Positions 14,262 through 16,027 of a stretch of 16,027 nt of DNA are shown here, in pieces. Below the pieces are notes generated by a model, which was given only the letters and a program-made list of their open reading frames with translations, searched no databases and was not told the DNA's origin. Source of the DNA: an uncultured Spartobacteria bacterium. GTDB lineage: Bacteria > Verrucomicrobiota > Verrucomicrobiia > Chthoniobacterales > UBA6821. The stretch spans positions 1-16,027 of the forward strand of contig CAIKYN010000336.1 in the NCBI GenBank assembly GCA_903831635.1, in the 5' to 3' direction. Each line of letters starts with the position of its first letter. Position 1 is the first letter of the stretch. The translations under genes and the position numbers were made by a program.

Positions 14262-15821
14262 ATGATTTTCAGAGAGATCAACCAAGTCGAGGCATCCAAT
14301 TCTGATCGGATCGTGATCGTCGGGGGAGGAACGCTCGGGCTCTATGCGGCTCATGAGCTTGCTCGACGAGGGAAAGAGATTCTCGTGATCGAATCAGGTG
14401 CGGAGTCCTTGGGAAACTTTGATCCCGTGACCTACGACTCCATCGGCAAGACTCATGAAGGAATCCGCATCGGCCGATCCAAAAGTCTCGGAGGAACTTC
14501 GAATCTCTGGGGCGGACAGCTCGTGGAGTTCCAACCTGTCGATTTCCAAGGCAGGGATTGGCTCCCTGATTCCAAATGGCCAGTCACTTATGAAGAGGTA
14601 GCCTCCTACCATCAGCAGACTTATGAGAACCTAGGGGTCGGCAAGGAGTTCCAAGATGATGCCTCGGTGTTCAAACAAGCGGGGGTCTCCGATCCCGGAT
14701 TCCGCAATGGACTCGAACTTTTTCTGACACGTTGGCTCAAGATTCCCAGCATGGCCGTGGCTTACGGCGAAGAAATCCGATCCAGCGAGCGGATGAAGGT
14801 TTTGCTAGAGCATTCAGTGGTTGGTTTTGAAGTCTCGGGAGCAACGATCACTGGAGTCAGGATACTTGATTCAAAGGGAGCTAGTCTGGTGATCAAGGGA
14901 TCCATGTTCATCCTGGCCTGCGGCACCTTTGAAATCTCGCGACTACTGCTGCACTCGGCCTCAAATCAGGCAGAGCTGTGTCCTTGGAAGGATAATCAGA
15001 ACATCGGACGCTATTTTCAGGATCACCTCATTGGGCGTGTCGCATCCGTTGAGATTCTGGATAGAAAACGATTTTTCAATACCTTCAGCACGATTGTGCG
15101 GGCGGGGCAGAAGTTCCAACCTAAACTCAGGCTGCGGGATGAGGCTTTGAGGAATGAACGGATCCTGAATCTCTACGGGATGATGGCGTTTGAAAGCTCG
15201 GTCAGCGAAAACCTCGTGTATCTGAAGCAGTTCCTCAAAGCGGCCATCTTCAGTCGTAAGATCAATGGACTAGGAGATCTTTTCCGGAATCTGTTTGCCT
15301 GTTGGAAGCATCTCCTTCCCCTGATGTGGAAATATGTGGTGGCTAATAGGGTCTTTGTTCCAAGCACCTCCAAAGTTTCCCTCCATATCCAGTCAGAACA
15401 ACCGGTGATGTCCGAAAGCCGGATCACAATTAATCCTGAGGTAAGGGATGCAACTGGACTGCCCAAAGTAATTCTGGACTGGCGCACCGGAAGTGAGGAG
15501 TTGCCCTCAATTCGTGAGTTTGCAAAACGGGTTGATGCAGTATTTCAGGCTTCTGGTCTGGCCAGACTTCACATCGAGGATGCCCTGACGAGAGGGGATG
15601 AGCAGTTTCTCTCAACACTTAGGGATAATTACCATCAGGTAGGTGGAGCTCGAATGGGCTTCTCGGCACAAGATGGAGTCGTTGATAAGAACCTGAAAGT
15701 TTTCGGAACAGAGAACCTCTATGTGGTGGGTGCTTCCACGTTCCGGACATCTGGGAATGCCAACACCACTTTTACCGCACTGACTTTCGTCACGCGTCTC
15801 ATGGATCAGATTGCTTCATGA
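14262..15821 (+). CDS. GMC-family FAD-dependent oxidoreductase
   Basis: A 519-residue flavoprotein. IVIVGGGTLGLYAAHELARR (17-36) holds the dinucleotide-binding GGGTLG (21-26), followed by LVIESG. LGGTSNLWGGQ is the family's second FAD contact. FILACGTFEISRLLLHS is the conserved ATG-type region. YHQVGGARMG (His458) and GVVDKNLKVFGTENLYVVGAS lead to TSGNANTTFTALTF (Asn499, Asn501), the C-terminal signature in which His plus Asn replace the His-His pair of glucose oxidase. The enzyme should oxidise an alcohol group, and in this operon a sugar hydroxyl is the natural guess. No signal peptide is seen, so it acts in the cytoplasm. The start follows a 30-base gap without Shine-Dalgarno. The stop overlaps the next start (ATGA). 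Confidence 0.9.
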   Translation: MIFREINQVEASNSDRIVIVGGGTLGLYAAHELARRGKEILVIESGAESLGNFDPVTYDSIGKTHEGIRIGRSKSLGGTSNLWGGQLVEFQPVDFQGRDWLPDSKWPVTYEEVASYHQQTYENLGVGKEFQDDASVFKQAGVSDPGFRNGLELFLTRWLKIPSMAVAYGEEIRSSERMKVLLEHSVVGFEVSGATITGVRILDSKGASLVIKGSMFILACGTFEISRLLLHSASNQAELCPWKDNQNIGRYFQDHLIGRVASVEILDRKRFFNTFSTIVRAGQKFQPKLRLRDEALRNERILNLYGMMAFESSVSENLVYLKQFLKAAIFSRKINGLGDLFRNLFACWKHLLPLMWKYVVANRVFVPSTSKVSLHIQSEQPVMSESRITINPEVRDATGLPKVILDWRTGSEELPSIREFAKRVDAVFQASGLARLHIEDALTRGDEQFLSTLRDNYHQVGGARMGFSAQDGVVDKNLKVFGTENLYVVGASTFRTSGNANTTFTALTFVTRLMDQIAS

Positions 15822-16027
15822 ATCATCGCAAAGTTGCCATTCTTTTTGACAACTTCGGCCCGTATCATCTGGCCCGACTAAAAGCCGCCTCCGCAGTTTG
15901 CGAGCTGCTGGCTGTCGAGTTCGGAAGTTCGAGCACCGAGTATGCATGGAGAGCCTCCGAGTCAGAAGGATTCAAGAGAGTTACGCTGAATGAGCATGGG
16001 GCAGGCCACGATCTGTCGAACGAAGAA
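15818..16027 (+). CDS. Probable GT4 glycosyltransferase, N-terminal part only (runs off window)
   Basis: The first 70 codons of a gene whose ATG overlaps the GMC oxidoreductase stop by four bases (ATGA). The product begins MNHRKVAILFDNFGPYHLAR, a first beta strand with a glycine-rich turn and a helix, then LLAVEFGSSSTEYAW. This is the layout of the N-terminal half of GT-B glycosyltransferases of family GT4, where the acceptor domain begins with an F/Y-GPYH-type loop. The catalytic E-x7-E region would lie beyond the window edge, so the assignment rests on the N-terminus and the neighbours. It continues the operon without a break. Confidence 0.6.
   Translation, partial: MNHRKVAILFDNFGPYHLARLKAASAVCELLAVEFGSSSTEYAWRASESEGFKRVTLNEHGAGHDLSNEE

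Noticed and set aside
1..16027. CRISPR array or defence system
   Set aside because: No spaced direct repeats and no cas, nuclease or toxin-antitoxin genes were seen; the gene content is that of glycan synthesis.

Overview
The window is one arm of a surface or extracellular polysaccharide (or lipid-linked glycan) gene cluster from a free-living bacterium. All supported genes lie on the + strand, and from about 690 to the right edge they are packed with 4- to 19-base overlaps or gaps under 35 bases, as in one long operon. The organism cannot be named from the sequence. A GbsR/MarR-type regulator at the head of a glycan cluster, near absence of Shine-Dalgarno sequences, TTG/GTG starts and about 50-55% GC in most genes are compatible with Verrucomicrobiota or a related PVC lineage, but this is only a tentative inference.

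Layout: 1-215 is non-coding and carries two strong inverted repeats. 216-665 is a GbsR/MarR-like regulator. 691-1806 is a membrane O-acyltransferase (acyltransferase 3 family) that probably starts at TTG right after a C8 run. 1819-3549 is a fused permease/ATPase ABC transporter of the MsbA/PglK type. It is followed by glycosyltransferases: GT4 (3564), a GT-A enzyme with a DPD motif (4786), a tandem pair of paralogous GT4 enzymes (5856 and 7085), GT8 (8357) and GT2 (9292). Then come a secreted right-handed beta-helix protein (10146), another GT4 (11968), an aldo/keto reductase (13251), a GMC-type FAD oxidoreductase (14262), and the first 70 codons of a probable further GT4 (15818 to the edge).

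Working model: the glycosyltransferases build an oligosaccharide on a lipid carrier at the inner face of the membrane. The ABC protein flips or exports it, and the acyltransferase decorates it. The oxidoreductase pair may modify a sugar by oxidation and re-reduction. The secreted beta-helix protein may bind, cleave or epimerise the exported glycan. No Wzy polymerase, Wza/Wzc export system, initiating phosphoglycosyltransferase or nucleotide-sugar synthesis gene is visible here; these may lie outside the window.

The most notable sequence-level signals are: (i) mosaic base composition, with two AT-rich glycosyltransferase genes set among GC-richer ones, the first AT-rich block starting inside the 3' end of the ABC transporter gene, whose product lacks the usual C-terminal tail; (ii) a pair of tandem GT4 paralogs with clearly different base composition; (iii) adjacent aldo/keto reductase and GMC oxidoreductase genes that could form a two-step sugar epimerisation module; and (iv) a secreted beta-helix protein translationally linked to cytoplasmic glycosyltransferases.
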